Assembly (NCBI RefSeq): GCF_006715175.1
Contig: NZ_VFMQ01000001.1
Span: forward strand, 1,240,001-1,304,000
From: Curtobacterium citreum
GTDB taxonomy: Bacteria > Actinomycetota > Actinomycetes > Actinomycetales > Microbacteriaceae
DNA: 64,000 bases
Reading direction: 5' to 3'
Shown in pieces: positions 7,832-16,168 of the stretch (its first letter is position 1; each line of letters opens with the position of its first letter). A program made the position numbers and the translations under genes. A model generated the notes under the pieces. The model was not told the DNA's origin. It worked only from the letters and a program-made list of their open reading frames with translations, and did no database searches.

Positions 7832-8842
7832 ATGACCGTCACGCTCGCCCGCGCTGTCCAGGCGCCCACCGGGCTCGCGTCCGCCGCGCTCGCGCCCGCC
7901 GCCGCGACCCTGCGGCCGCTGCCGCGGCAGGCGGTCCGTTGGTCGCTCCGCGCCGCGTTCGCGGCGCCGTACGTCGTCCTCGCGCTGGTGGCGGCCCGCG
8001 CCACGCCGACGCCGCTCCTCGGGCTGACGGGCAACCAGGTGACGCTCGACCGGGCGACCGCAGCACTCGACGACGGGGTCGTACAGGCGATCGGGCAGCT
8101 CTACCCCCTGCTGTCCGGGGTCCTGCTCCGGTTCATGCCCTTCGGTGTCCAGGGTGCGGCGGTGCTCGGCGCCGTCGCCGCCGGGGTCCTGCTCCAGGTG
8201 CTCGCCCAGGACATGCTCCGCCGCGGGCTGCGGATGCGCGAGGTCGTGGCCTTCACGGTCGCCCTCGGCGCGAACCCGCTGTACGCGTTCGTCGCGCTGA
8301 ACGACCTGCAGGCGTTCCTCGGCATCGCGCTCTTCGCCCTCGCGGTCGTCGACATGGTCCGGTTCTTCGCGTGGGGCGACACGCAGGCGGGCTTCCGCGC
8401 CGGCCTCGCGCTCATGCTCTCCACGCTGCTCGACCCGATGGGGTTCGTCTACGTCAGCATCGCAGCGCTCGCCGCCCCCGTGCTCGACCTGGCGCGGCAC
8501 GACCAGCGTGGCATCCGTCGGGCGAACGTGCTCGTCCTCGTGTTCCCCAGCGTCGCGGTCGCGCTCTCCACCGCCGTGCTCGACTGGATGGTGCTCCACG
8601 ATCCCTTCGCTGCGATCCGCGGCACGATCGACGTCTCGCCGCAGCGGTTGGCCGGGCTGCACCACCTGTTCGCCACCGCTGACGGGCTGCTCCTGATCGC
8701 GATGGTCGTCGCCGGCGCGACGCTGGCCCTGCTCGTCGGTCGACCGGGTGCGATCGCCCTCGTCGTCGCGCTCTTCGTCGGGATCATCGGCGGCTACGCG
8801 ATCGGTCTCGTCCCGATCGCTGCGGCGGGCACGTGTTCGTGA
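7832..8842 (+). CDS. Polytopic membrane protein of unknown function, possibly frameshifted
   Basis: Encodes 336 residues with roughly eight hydrophobic segments. ATG 7832 is preferred because AAGGAG lies 6 nt upstream; earlier in-frame starts lack a site. I do not recognise the family. The frame ends abruptly (PIAAAGTCS), while the -1 frame continues at once with another hydrophobic stretch (HVFVTMLSVAIAILPP) that runs to 9012. One extra G in the GGG at 8828 would join the two. So this is either a coupled pair of genes or a gene broken by a one-base deletion or sequencing error. It stands directly before a glycosyltransferase, suggesting a shared role in making or exporting a surface polysaccharide; that is inference. 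Confidence 0.7.
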   Translation: MTVTLARAVQAPTGLASAALAPAAATLRPLPRQAVRWSLRAAFAAPYVVLALVAARATPTPLLGLTGNQVTLDRATAALDDGVVQAIGQLYPLLSGVLLRFMPFGVQGAAVLGAVAAGVLLQVLAQDMLRRGLRMREVVAFTVALGANPLYAFVALNDLQAFLGIALFALAVVDMVRFFAWGDTQAGFRAGLALMLSTLLDPMGFVYVSIAALAAPVLDLARHDQRGIRRANVLVLVFPSVAVALSTAVLDWMVLHDPFAAIRGTIDVSPQRLAGLHHLFATADGLLLIAMVVAGATLALLVGRPGAIALVVALFVGIIGGYAIGLVPIAAAGTCS

Positions 8843-9012
8843 CGATGCTCAGTGTCGCGATCGCGATCCTGCCGCCGGTCCAGAGCCGGCTGACCGGCGT
8901 ACTCGTCGTCGTGCTCGCGGTGCTGCAGGTGCCGCTCGCGTGGGCAGCTTCCTCCCAGCGAGAGGTGGTCGTGGAGTGGATGCACGCACTCGTGGCGGCG
9001 GTGTCCGGGTGA
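8839..9012 (+). CDS. Small membrane ORF, or displaced C-terminus of the preceding gene
   Basis: Read from GTG 8839, this gives 57 residues with one or two hydrophobic stretches (MLSVAIAILPP; GVLVVVLAVLQVPLAWA) and a short amphipathic tail. Its GTG overlaps the upstream TGA and its own TGA overlaps the GTG of the glycosyltransferase, so it sits seamlessly between the two. The frame has the same codon style as its neighbours, supporting real coding. Whether it is an independent small protein or the last part of the 7832 gene after a frameshift cannot be decided here; I lean slightly towards the frameshift because the hydrophobic pattern continues without a break. Confidence 0.5.
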   Translation: MTMLSVAIAILPPVQSRLTGVLVVVLAVLQVPLAWAASSQREVVVEWMHALVAAVSG

Positions 9013-10727
9013 CCGTCGCCGAGTCCGCTCCCGAGGTCCCGCCCAGCGTCCCACCCGCAGTCGTCCGCGTCCCACAGGGCCGGCACCGCGGCCACGAGAT
9101 CGATTGGCGCCCGCGACACCGCTGCTCCGTCCGACGCCACGTCGAGGAGGGCTGGGTCGCCTCGGCCCGCATCCGGGAGGGCGTGATCGTCCTCACGAGC
9201 GGTCGGTCCGACCCGGACGTGCTGCGCGCAGCACTGGCCGAGGAGTTCGGGGAGCCGGTCGTGCTCCGCAGCGCCACCGAGGCCGCCATGCGGCAGCGCA
9301 TCGCGTACGAGCTCGAGGAGGAGGTCGCCGACCTCGCCGCCCACGGTCTCGCCCGGACGAACCCGGCCCTCTCCGCCCGCACCGTCCTGTCGCGCGGTCA
9401 ACAGGTCGGCGGCGCGCTCGCGCTGCTCGTGTTCGCTGCGTGTCTCGTCGCGGTGCCGGGCACCACCGTCGCGATCGCGACCGCCGTCCTGTCGATCGGG
9501 TTCCTGGCCGGCATCGTGTTCAAGTTCTGGGTGTCGATGGTCGGAGCGCGCTTCGACCTCGTCGAGCAGATCTCCGTCGACGACGTCGCCGTGCTCGACG
9601 ACGACGCGCTGCCGACCTACACCGTCCTCGTGCCCGTCTTCCGCGAGGCGAACATCGTGCACGCCCTCGTCCGCAACCTCGAGGTCCTGGACTGGCCGAA
9701 GGACCGGCTCGAGGTCCTGGTGCTCGTCGAGGCCGAGGACCATGCCACGCGCGAGGCGGTCGTCGACGCCGATCCTCCGGAGTGGATGCGCATCGTCATC
9801 GTGCCGCCGGGCTCGCCGCAGACGAAGCCGCGCGCCTGCAACGTCGGGCTCGCCATCGCCCAGGGGGAGTACGTCGTCATCTACGACGCCGAGGACCGAC
9901 CCGACCCGGACCAGCTCAAGAAGGTGTTCCTGACCTTCGACCGCGCCGGCGACGACACCGTGTGCGTGCAGGCTGCCCTGAGCTACTTCAACGCCGACGA
10001 GAACGCGCTCACCCGGATGTTCACGCTCGAGTACTCGTACTGGTTCGACTACATGCTCGCCGGGCTCGACGCCCGGGAGCTGCCGATCCCGCTCGGTGGC
10101 ACGTCGAACCACTTCCGCACCGACCTGCTCCGCGAACTCGGCGGGTGGGACCCGTACAACGTCACCGAGGACGCCGACCTCGGCATCCGGGCCTCGGCCG
10201 TCGGGTACCGCGTCGCCGTGGTGAACTCCACGACGATGGAGGAGGCGAACACCTCGATCCCGAACTTCGTCCGGCAGCGCTCCCGCTGGATCAAGGGCTA
10301 CATGCAGACCGCCCTCGTGCACGCCCGGCGTCCCCGTGCACTCGTCGGCGAGATCGGCCCACGCCGTGCCGCTGCGTTCGCCCTGCTCATCGCCGGCACA
10401 CCGCTCACCTTCCTCGGCATGCTGCCCGGTGTCGTGGTGACGATCGCGACGCTCGTGCTGCCGGCGGGGTGGACGTCCCCGATGTTCCCCGCGCCCGTGC
10501 TCTGGCTGTGCGTGCTCGACTTCCTGCTCGGCAACGCGACGATGATCTACCTGACCATGATGGGACCGTACAAGCGGGGACGCTTCGACCTGATGGGGTG
10601 GGCGCTCCTCAACCCGCTGTACTGGATCCTGCACTCCGTCGCCGCGTACAAGGGCCTTTGGCAACTCATCACCCGGCCGCACTACTGGGAGAAGACGGAG
10701 CACGGCCTGACGAAGACGACCGCTTGA
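9009..10727 (+). CDS. Membrane glycosyltransferase, GT2 (cellulose synthase-like)
   Basis: Encodes 572 residues. The N-terminal 120 or so residues form a soluble domain reminiscent of the MshEN/NfrB type; two membrane segments follow (about 134-180). The GT2 domain has the donor-binding YDAEDRPDPD (Asp296), the catalytic TEDADLG (about 387) and the processive-enzyme QRSRW motif (about 423). Three further hydrophobic segments end the protein. These motifs fit a processive beta-glycan synthase; the polymer is unknown. GTG 9009 overlaps the stop of the small ORF before it. No PilZ domain, cellulase or BcsB-like partner is visible nearby, so a cellulose assignment is not supported. Confidence 0.85.
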   Translation: MTVAESAPEVPPSVPPAVVRVPQGRHRGHEIDWRPRHRCSVRRHVEEGWVASARIREGVIVLTSGRSDPDVLRAALAEEFGEPVVLRSATEAAMRQRIAYELEEEVADLAAHGLARTNPALSARTVLSRGQQVGGALALLVFAACLVAVPGTTVAIATAVLSIGFLAGIVFKFWVSMVGARFDLVEQISVDDVAVLDDDALPTYTVLVPVFREANIVHALVRNLEVLDWPKDRLEVLVLVEAEDHATREAVVDADPPEWMRIVIVPPGSPQTKPRACNVGLAIAQGEYVVIYDAEDRPDPDQLKKVFLTFDRAGDDTVCVQAALSYFNADENALTRMFTLEYSYWFDYMLAGLDARELPIPLGGTSNHFRTDLLRELGGWDPYNVTEDADLGIRASAVGYRVAVVNSTTMEEANTSIPNFVRQRSRWIKGYMQTALVHARRPRALVGEIGPRRAAAFALLIAGTPLTFLGMLPGVVVTIATLVLPAGWTSPMFPAPVLWLCVLDFLLGNATMIYLTMMGPYKRGRFDLMGWALLNPLYWILHSVAAYKGLWQLITRPHYWEKTEHGLTKTTA

Positions 10728-10731
10728 GACC

Positions 10732-10737
10732 TACGAT
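10732..10737 (+). promoter_or_regulatory. -10 box for a leaderless DUF1905 transcript
   Basis: TACGAT ends 6 nt before GTG 10744, and there is no Shine-Dalgarno sequence. With the usual 6-8 nt from -10 to transcription start, the mRNA would begin at or next to the start codon. Confidence 0.5.
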
Positions 10738-10743
10738 GCCCGC

Positions 10744-11034
10744 GTGGAGCTCACGTTCGAGGCAGAGGTGGTCGAGTGGCGCGGTCCGGCGCCGTACGTG
10801 TACGCGGTGGTGCCCGACGACCTCGCCGACCTCGTCCACGAGCTCGCGTCCGAGCTGACCTACGGCTGGGGCGTCGTCCCGGCGGGCGTCGCGATCGGGC
10901 GGGTGCGATGGACGACGTCGCTGTTCCCGAAGGACGGCGGGTACCTCGTGCCGCTGCGGAAGGCGGAGCGGACCCGGACAGGGGTCGGCCCCGGCGATAC
11001 GGTGCACCTCACCCTGACGCTCGGCGCCCCCTGA
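10744..11034 (+). CDS. DUF1905 domain protein
   Basis: Encodes a 96-residue cytoplasmic protein matching the compact DUF1905 fold: an N-terminal strand (FEAEVVEWRG), a VVPDDLADLVHE helix, a GWGVVPAGVAIGRVRWTTSLFPKDGGYLVPLRKAER core and a C-terminal GPGDTVHLTLTL strand. The family has no established function. The GTG start lies 17 nt behind the glycosyltransferase stop with its own -10 box, so it is probably transcribed on its own as a leaderless message. The end (LTLGAP) is complete. Confidence 0.85.
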   Translation: MELTFEAEVVEWRGPAPYVYAVVPDDLADLVHELASELTYGWGVVPAGVAIGRVRWTTSLFPKDGGYLVPLRKAERTRTGVGPGDTVHLTLTLGAP

Positions 11035-11130
11035 GCAGCACCCCTGGCGCACCGCCCACCGGCATCCGGACGAGCGGGTGACGACCGCGCGGATCGCTGA
11101 TGACGACCGCGCGGAGCGCTGATGACACGG

Positions 11131-11201
11131 AGGGGATGACGGGAATCGAACCCGCGTGGCCAGTTTGGAAGACTGGGGCTCTACCATTGAGCTACATCCC
11201 C
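11131..11201 (-). tRNA. tRNA-Gly (TCC anticodon)
   Basis: On the minus strand a 71-nt cloverleaf folds with acceptor GGGGATG/CATCCCC, D-arm GCTCAATGGTAGAGC, anticodon arm CCAGT-CTTCCAA-ACTGG and T-arm with TTCGATT loop. The anticodon is TCC. CCA is not encoded. A TACGAT -10 candidate on the minus strand at 11237-11232 would start transcription about 25 nt upstream of the mature 5' end. Confidence 0.96.
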
Positions 11202-11257
11202 GCGCTGCAGCACTGGTTGCGCAGCGCCACCATCGTAGCGGACGAACGACCCCCGAC

Positions 11258-11581
11258 ATGCCATCGAACGTGTTGCCGCAGCCCGACCCGGGCGACACCC
11301 GGCGGATCCGCCGCTCGCGGGTGGTGTCGTTCGTGCTGCTGGCCCTCGCCGCCGTGGTGTTCTCGCTCCGGCCGGAGGTCTTCGGCGACCCGCAGGCCCA
11401 GCCGTGGCACGCGCTCCTGCACGTGTGGCGGATCGTCGTCGGACTCCTGCTCGTCCTGGGCGCGGGAGCGGTGCAGGTGGCCGTCGGGGTTCGCTGGCGG
11501 CAGGGCCTCCGTCGGGCGGCCGACCCGGCTCCTCCACAGCGCGGCACGCCGCCCGGGAACCAGTCACCGGCGGACCGCTAG
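11258..11581 (+). CDS. Small two-helix membrane protein
   Basis: Encodes 107 residues: a basic, charged N-terminus (DPGDTRRIRRSR), a first hydrophobic segment (VVSFVLLALAAVVFSL), a short outside loop, a second segment (IVVGLLLVLGAGAVQVAVGV) and a Pro-rich cytoplasmic tail. I do not recognise the family. It fills the gap between a tRNA-Gly on the other strand and the tRNA-Pro. No clear ribosome-binding site precedes ATG 11258, so the start is uncertain. Its stop codon TAG forms part of the TAGACT box that may serve tRNA-Pro. Confidence 0.6.
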   Translation: MPSNVLPQPDPGDTRRIRRSRVVSFVLLALAAVVFSLRPEVFGDPQAQPWHALLHVWRIVVGLLLVLGAGAVQVAVGVRWRQGLRRAADPAPPQRGTPPGNQSPADR

Positions 11582-11584
11582 ACT
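11579..11584 (+). promoter_or_regulatory. -10 box candidate for tRNA-Pro and tig
   Basis: TAGACT, overlapping the stop codon of the upstream small membrane gene, stands about 52 nt before the mature 5' end of tRNA-Pro. No convincing -35 hexamer was seen. Confidence 0.35.
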
Positions 11585-11635
11585 CGTCGCGGTCGTGCGT
11601 GCCCTCGGGTGTGCGCGGCCACCCTGGCCCAGTCA

Positions 11636-11712
11636 CGGGGCGTAGCTCAGCTTGGTAGAGCGCCCGCTTTGGGAGCGGGAGGTCGCAGGTTCAAATCCTG
11701 TCGCCCCGACCA
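11636..11712 (+). tRNA. tRNA-Pro (TGG anticodon)
   Basis: A 77-nt cloverleaf with acceptor CGGGGCG/CGCCCCG, a D-arm with GGTAGAGC, anticodon arm CCCGC-TTTGGGA-GCGGG, variable loop and T-loop TTCAAAT. The anticodon is TGG. The gene encodes its own CCA (11710-11712), unlike the tRNA-Gly here. The trigger factor start lies only 36 nt downstream with no terminator between, so tRNA and tig may be cotranscribed. Confidence 0.96.
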
Positions 11713-11748
11713 GGTCCACACGAACGTCAACCAACAGGAGTACATCCC

Positions 11749-13056
11749 TTGGCCACCAGCACCGTCGACAAGGTGAGCGACACCCGCGTCAAGCTCACCG
11801 TGAACGTGACGCCGGAAGATCTCAAGCCGAGCATCGACCACGCGTACAAGCACATCGCCGAGCAGATCAACATCCCCGGCTTCCGCAAGGGCAAGGTCCC
11901 GCCGGCGATCGTCGACCAGCGTGTCGGCCGCGGCGAGGTCCTGAACCACGCCGTCGGCGACGCGATCGACACCTTCTACCGCCAGGCGGTGGAGGAGCAG
12001 GAGCTGCGCATCCTCGGCCGCGCCGAGGCCGACGTCGCCGAGCTCCCCAACGTGAAGGACTTCACGGGCGACCTCGTCCTCACCTTCGAGGTGGACGTCC
12101 GCCCCGAGTTCGACCTGCCGAAGTACGACGAGTACGAGCTGACGGTCGACGCGGTCGAGGTCTCCGACGACGAGGTCGAGGAGGAGCTGCAGAACCTGCG
12201 CACCCGCTTCGGCACGCTCGTGACGGTCGATCGTCCGGCCAAGACCGGCGACTTCGCCCAGATCGACCTGACCGCCACCATCGGTGACGACGAGGTCGAC
12301 TCGGCCACCGGCGTCTCCTACGAGATCGGCTCGGGCGACCTGCTCGAGGGCATCGACGAGGCGCTCGAGTCCCTGACCGCCGGCGAGTCGACGACCTTCG
12401 AGTCGACGCTGGTCGGTGGCGACCGCGAGGGCGAGACCGCCCAGATCGCCGTCACCGTCACCGCCGTCAAGGAGCGCGAGCTCCCCGAGGCCGACGACGA
12501 GTTCGCCCAGATCGCCAGCCAGTTCGACACCATCGACGAGCTCAAGGCGGACCTCAAGGAGCAGATCGCCAAGTCGAAGACCTTCGGCCAGGGTGCTGCT
12601 GCGCGCGACAAGCTCGTCGAGAAGCTCATCGAGGACGTCAACATCCCGATCTCGGAGCAGCTCATCGAGGACGAGGTGCACCGTCACCTCGAGCAGGAGA
12701 ACCGCCTCGAGGACGAGGAGCACCGCAAGGAGGTCTCCGAGTCCAGCGAGAAGGCCTTCCGTTCGCAGATCCTGCTCGACGCGATCGCCGAGAAGGAGGA
12801 GATCCAGGTCTCCCAGGAGGAACTGACCCAGTACCTCATCCAGGCTGCGGCGCAGTACGGCATGGAGCCCGCCGAGTTCATCAAGGTGATCGACCAGAAC
12901 GGTCAGATCCCGGGCATGGTCGGCGAGGTCGCCCGCTCGAAGGCGGTCGCGACCGTCCTGTCGAAGGTGACCGTCAAGGACTCCAACGGCGGCGACGTCG
13001 ACCTCTCCGCCTTCACGGCGGGCGTCGCGCAGACCCCGTCGGAGGACGCGGAGTAG
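11749..13056 (+). CDS. tig: Trigger factor
   Basis: Encodes a 435-residue ribosome-bound chaperone with peptidyl-prolyl isomerase activity. The N-terminal ribosome-binding domain carries the signature [11 protein letters not shown] (residues about 44-54; the classic form is GFRxGKxP). The FKBP-type domain follows ([11 protein letters not shown]...), then the helical C-terminal substrate-binding arms. The start is TTG 11749, with CAGGAG 8 nt upstream. The acidic tail ends at TAG, followed by a 44-nt perfect palindrome. It opens the usual tig-clpP-clpX block of protein quality control. Confidence 0.97.
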   Translation: MATSTVDKVSDTRVKLTVNVTPEDLKPSIDHAYKHIAEQINIPGFRKGKVPPAIVDQRVGRGEVLNHAVGDAIDTFYRQAVEEQELRILGRAEADVAELPNVKDFTGDLVLTFEVDVRPEFDLPKYDEYELTVDAVEVSDDEVEEELQNLRTRFGTLVTVDRPAKTGDFAQIDLTATIGDDEVDSATGVSYEIGSGDLLEGIDEALESLTAGESTTFESTLVGGDREGETAQIAVTVTAVKERELPEADDEFAQIASQFDTIDELKADLKEQIAKSKTFGQGAAARDKLVEKLIEDVNIPISEQLIEDEVHRHLEQENRLEDEEHRKEVSESSEKAFRSQILLDAIAEKEEIQVSQEELTQYLIQAAAQYGMEPAEFIKVIDQNGQIPGMVGEVARSKAVATVLSKVTVKDSNGGDVDLSAFTAGVAQTPSEDAE

Positions 13057-13071
13057 TCCGCGACCACCTTC

Positions 13072-13115
13072 CGGACAGGAGGCGCGGTGCCAGCTGGCAC
13101 CGCGCCTCCTGTCCG
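13072..13115 (+). terminator. 44-nt perfect palindrome after tig
   Basis: The left half (13072-13093) is exactly complementary to the right half (13094-13115), giving 22 bp with no unpaired centre apart from what a hairpin needs to turn. It begins 15 nt behind the tig stop. Both arms contain a near copy of the dispersed motif (GGACAGGAGGCGCGG). It most likely acts as a terminator. Confidence 0.7.
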
Positions 13116-13214
13116 TTGGCGGGCCGGCCCGACCGCCCAGAGCGAACAGACGCGAACAGCCGCGTTGCACCCGATAAGTTCGACATCAAGCGACAACTGA
13201 ACGGGAGCTTTTCC

Positions 13215-13841
13215 ATGGCCGAAGCGACACTGAACCCCAGTGTTTTTGACCGCCTTCTGAGAGACCGGATCGTGTGGCTCGGCTCTGAGGTCCGCGACGA
13301 GAACTCGAACGAGATCGCAGCGAAGCTGCTGATGCTCGCCGCCGAGGACCCTGAGAAGGACATCTACCTCTACATCAACTCGCCCGGTGGCTCGATCACC
13401 GCGGGCATGGCGATCTACGACACGATGCAGTTCGTGCCGAACGACATCGTCACCGTGGGCATCGGCCTCGCCGCCTCGATGGGGCAGTTCCTGCTCTCCT
13501 CGGGCACCCCGGGCAAGCGCTACATCACCCCGAACGCGCGCGTGCTCCTGCACCAGCCGTCCGGTGGCTTCGGCGGCACCGCTGCCGACATCCAGACGCA
13601 GGCCAAGGTCATCCTCGACATGAAGCAGCGGATGGCGGAGCTCACGGCCGAGCAGACCGGCAAGTCGATCGAGCAGATCCTCAAGGACAACGACCGCGAC
13701 AACTGGTTCACGGCGCAGGAAGCCCTGGAGTACGGCTTCGTCGACCACCTCCGTGCGTCCTCGAACGAGGTCGTCGGCGGCGGCGGAACCGTGGGCGACG
13801 GCGAGACGCCGACCGCGGCTGCCGAGCCCGAGTCCCACTGA
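13215..13841 (+). CDS. clpP1: ATP-dependent Clp protease proteolytic subunit 1
   Basis: Encodes 208 residues of a ClpP serine peptidase. Catalytic Ser88 is in GLAASMGQF and His113 in LLHQPSGG; the third residue falls in the expected Asp position near 162. ATG 13215 is preferred over an upstream in-frame start because GGGAG lies just before it and it gives the normal ClpP N-terminus. In actinobacteria ClpP1 and ClpP2 form a mixed double-heptamer fed by ClpX or ClpC1. It is 27 nt from clpP2, forming an operon. The C-terminal tail is Glu- and Thr-rich. Confidence 0.96.
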   Translation: MAEATLNPSVFDRLLRDRIVWLGSEVRDENSNEIAAKLLMLAAEDPEKDIYLYINSPGGSITAGMAIYDTMQFVPNDIVTVGIGLAASMGQFLLSSGTPGKRYITPNARVLLHQPSGGFGGTAADIQTQAKVILDMKQRMAELTAEQTGKSIEQILKDNDRDNWFTAQEALEYGFVDHLRASSNEVVGGGGTVGDGETPTAAAEPESH

Positions 13842-13867
13842 CCACCACCGAAGAGAAGGAAACGAGA

Positions 13868-14527
13868 ATGCACCTCCCCATGCTCGGTGGCGCGCAGAAC
13901 GTCCCGGCTCCGTCCGATCGCTACATCCTCCCCAGCTTCGAGGAGCGCACGGCCTACGGCTTCAAGCGCCAGGACCCGTACGCGAAGCTGTTCGAGGACC
14001 GCATCGTGTTCCTCGGCGTGCAGGTGGACGACGCGTCCGCCGACGACGTCATGGCCCAGCTGCTCGTGCTCGAGTCGATGGACCCGGACCGCGACATCGT
14101 GATGTACATCAACTCGCCCGGTGGCTCGTTCACCGCGATGACGGCGATCTACGACACGATGCAGTACATCCGTCCGCAGATCCAGACCGTGTGCCTGGGC
14201 CAGGCGGCCTCGGCCGCGTCGGTGCTCCTCGCTGCCGGTACCCCGGGCAAGCGTCTGGCGCTCCCGAACGCCCGTGTGCTCATCCACCAGCCGGCGACCC
14301 AGCAGGGCGGCGGCCAGGCGTCGGACATCGAGATCCAGGCGGCGGAGATCCTCCGCATGCGCACCTGGCTCGAGGAGACGCTGTCGAAGCACTCGAACCG
14401 CACGCCGGAGCAGGTCAACAACGACATCGAGCGCGACAAGATCATGTCCGCGGAAGAGGCACTCGAGTACGGCCTGATCGACCAGGTCCTCACGAGCCGC
14501 AAGAACCTGCCGGCGCTCGTCAAGTAG
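13868..14527 (+). CDS. clpP2: ATP-dependent Clp protease proteolytic subunit 2
   Basis: Encodes 219 residues. Catalytic Ser115 sits in GQAASAAS and His140 in [12 protein letters not shown]. The IHQP...[12 protein letters not shown] stretch is the ClpP signature of the second actinobacterial paralogue. The start ATG is preceded by GAAGGAAA. It pairs with clpP1 just upstream; the two differ in the residues next to the active Ser, as usual for ClpP1/ClpP2 pairs. A strong hairpin follows 9 nt after the stop, so clpX downstream has its own promoter. Confidence 0.96.
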   Translation: MHLPMLGGAQNVPAPSDRYILPSFEERTAYGFKRQDPYAKLFEDRIVFLGVQVDDASADDVMAQLLVLESMDPDRDIVMYINSPGGSFTAMTAIYDTMQYIRPQIQTVCLGQAASAASVLLAAGTPGKRLALPNARVLIHQPATQQGGGQASDIEIQAAEILRMRTWLEETLSKHSNRTPEQVNNDIERDKIMSAEEALEYGLIDQVLTSRKNLPALVK

Positions 14528-14536
14528 CACCAGCGC

Positions 14537-14574
14537 GACGACGGCCCCGCACCTCCCGGTGCGGGGCCGTCGTC
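14537..14574 (+). terminator. Terminator hairpin after clpP2
   Basis: A stem of 17 bp (14537-14553 with 14558-14574) and a 4-nt loop TCCC. It lies between clpP2 and the convergent copC gene, so it may serve both directions. Part of the right arm (GCGGGGCCGTCGTCGTGT) is repeated immediately downstream at 14580-14597. Confidence 0.8.
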
Positions 14575-14603
14575 GTGTCGCGGGGCCGTCGTCGTGTTGC
14601 GGA

Positions 14604-15278
14604 TCAGTCCTCGTCGTCGTGCGGGTCGGCGGTCGGGGCCGGGCGGCGTCGCAGGAGCAGGAGGACCGCGACGACCAGGCCGGCGAGCACGACCCCGCCG
14701 GCGCCGATCCACAGCGCGTCGGTCGCCGTCGAGTCGCCCGCGCTGGTCGCGGTGCCGGACTCGTCCGCGCCGGACCCTGCGCTCGCCCGATCGGTGGCGC
14801 AGACCGGCGGGTCGGTCGTGCCGCCCGCGGGGGAGAAGCCCGCGGGGGCGTCCCACGTGAAGTCGTACCGGTCGGACACGGTGTGGCCGTCGGCGGAGAC
14901 GATCTGCCACTCGACCGCGTACTTCCCGGACTTCCCGAGGGCGGCCTTCGTGGTCATCGACGGCCCGTCCACCGTGACGCAGCCGTCCTCGTAGTACCGG
15001 CCGTCCGGCCCGAGGACCCGGAACGCGAAGCCCGAGTCCGATCCGCCGATCTCGAGCAGCCGGTCGTTCGTGGTGATGTCGAACCGGCCCGGGAGCGCGG
15101 TGAGCGTCCCACCGACCTGCGGCGTCGACGACACCAGGTAGTTGTGCGCGCTGGCGGGGGCGGCGAGCCCGAGGACCGCACCGCCCGCGATCGCGAGGGC
15201 CGTGGCGGACGCGGCCACGATCCTCCCGGCCGACCGCCGACCCGGGGCGGACCGACGGCCCGGCGTGGGACGGGTCAC
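14604..15278 (-). CDS. copC: CopC-domain copper resistance protein with C-terminal anchor
   Basis: Encodes 224 residues: a signal peptide ([22 protein letters not shown]), a CopC beta-barrel starting at the cleaved HNYLVSSTP (the N-terminal His is the classic copper ligand), an Asp-x-His ligand element (ADGHTVSD), a Ser/Thr linker, one membrane helix ([22 protein letters not shown]) and a basic then acidic tail. CopC proteins bind Cu(II) at the cell surface and pass it to CopD or buffer it. The GTG start overlaps the stop of ycnI, so the two are coupled. No CopD is fused or nearby. Confidence 0.9.
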   Translation of the reverse strand: MTRPTPGRRSAPGRRSAGRIVAASATALAIAGGAVLGLAAPASAHNYLVSSTPQVGGTLTALPGRFDITTNDRLLEIGGSDSGFAFRVLGPDGRYYEDGCVTVDGPSMTTKAALGKSGKYAVEWQIVSADGHTVSDRYDFTWDAPAGFSPAGGTTDPPVCATDRASAGSGADESGTATSAGDSTATDALWIGAGGVVLAGLVVAVLLLLRRRPAPTADPHDDED

Positions 15279-15988
15279 TTCGCGGCGTCCCGGCGGCGGG
15301 TGGCGGCGACCGCGACGACCAGGCCGACGGCGCCGACGACCAGGCCGCCGAGACCGAGGAAGCGGCCGACCAGGTCGGGCTGGGCGGTGGTGCTCGTCGA
15401 CGCGGCGGCCGTGGTGGCGGGGGCGTCGTCGTCACCGCTCGTGGCGGTCGCGGCGGTCAGGACGATCGACGGGGCGGGGTGCTCCGGCTCGGCCTTGCCG
15501 GTCTGCTGCACCTGGTCCCAGTCGGTCGTGCCACGCTCGCAGGTCTGCACGACCGGGAAGGACACGCGGTCGCCGGGCTTGCCGTCGGGCAGCGAGAACG
15601 ACAGCGAGAAGGTGTCGCGTTCGTCCGCGGGGAGCGGCGTCTTGGCGGTGTAGATGACGCTCGTGACGCGGACGGCGCCGGCCTCGTCCTCGTCGCTGCT
15701 GCTCGACGCCCCGCTCGTGTACGGCTCGGTCGTCTTGGTGATGGTCCAGTTCGGGTTGACCGTCGGCGTGACCTCGATGACGGACTTCGGCACCTGGAAC
15801 TCGAGCTTCGTGGTGGGGGAGCCGTCGCAGCCGTGCGGCACCGAGAAGGTCGCCGTGGTGTAGGAGTTCGCCGCGGTGGAGGTCGCGTCGGCCTCGACGT
15901 GGGCGCTGGCGGCGGCCGCCGTGCCGAGGACGATCGCGGCGGTCACGCCGAGGGTGGCGGTGCCGACGAGGGCGAGGCGCTTGGTCAT
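15275..15988 (-). CDS. ycnI: YcnI family copper-associated surface protein
   Basis: Encodes 237 residues: signal peptide ([21 protein letters not shown]...ASA), the YcnI/DUF1775 domain beginning at the mature His ([31 protein letters not shown]), with the conserved VPHGC and the monohistidine-plus-Trp environment used for Cu(II) binding in the family, then a linker and a C-terminal membrane helix. ATG 15988 is chosen because GGAAGGA precedes it. It is followed by copC with a 4-nt overlap. The family operates in copper homeostasis at the envelope. A palindromic operator candidate sits 16 nt before the start. Confidence 0.9.
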   Translation of the reverse strand: MTKRLALVGTATLGVTAAIVLGTAAAASAHVEADATSTAANSYTTATFSVPHGCDGSPTTKLEFQVPKSVIEVTPTVNPNWTITKTTEPYTSGASSSSDEDEAGAVRVTSVIYTAKTPLPADERDTFSLSFSLPDGKPGDRVSFPVVQTCERGTTDWDQVQQTGKAEPEHPAPSIVLTAATATSGDDDAPATTAAASTSTTAQPDLVGRFLGLGGLVVGAVGLVVAVAATRRRDAAK

Positions 15989-16003
15989 GGGGTCCTTCCG
16001 GTT

Positions 16004-16018
16004 TCTACAACTTGTAGA
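16004..16018 (-). promoter_or_regulatory. Dyad operator candidate for ycnI-copC
   Basis: TCTACAA-C-TTGTAGA is a perfect 15-bp inverted repeat around one central base, 15 nt upstream of the ycnI start. The TACA...TGTA core resembles sites of the BlaI/MecI/CopY winged-helix repressors, some of which sense copper. It is A/T-rich compared with its surroundings, which makes chance less likely. Confidence 0.6.
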
Positions 16019-16168
16019 GCAGCGGTGCAACGGTACCAGGAGACGACGCCGTGGGCGAACGCCGCGGGACAGGCCGGACGGCGTCGCGGTGGGTGTCGCC
16101 GGATGCGGTTAGGCTCGGTCAAACCGGGCGGGTCACCCGCGCGGAGGTCAACCAGGGAGGGCACCGCC

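Noticed and set aside
9009..10727. Cellulose synthase BcsA
   Set aside because: QxxRW and DxD-type motifs are present, but there is no PilZ domain or bcs partner genes, so only a GT2 label is supported.
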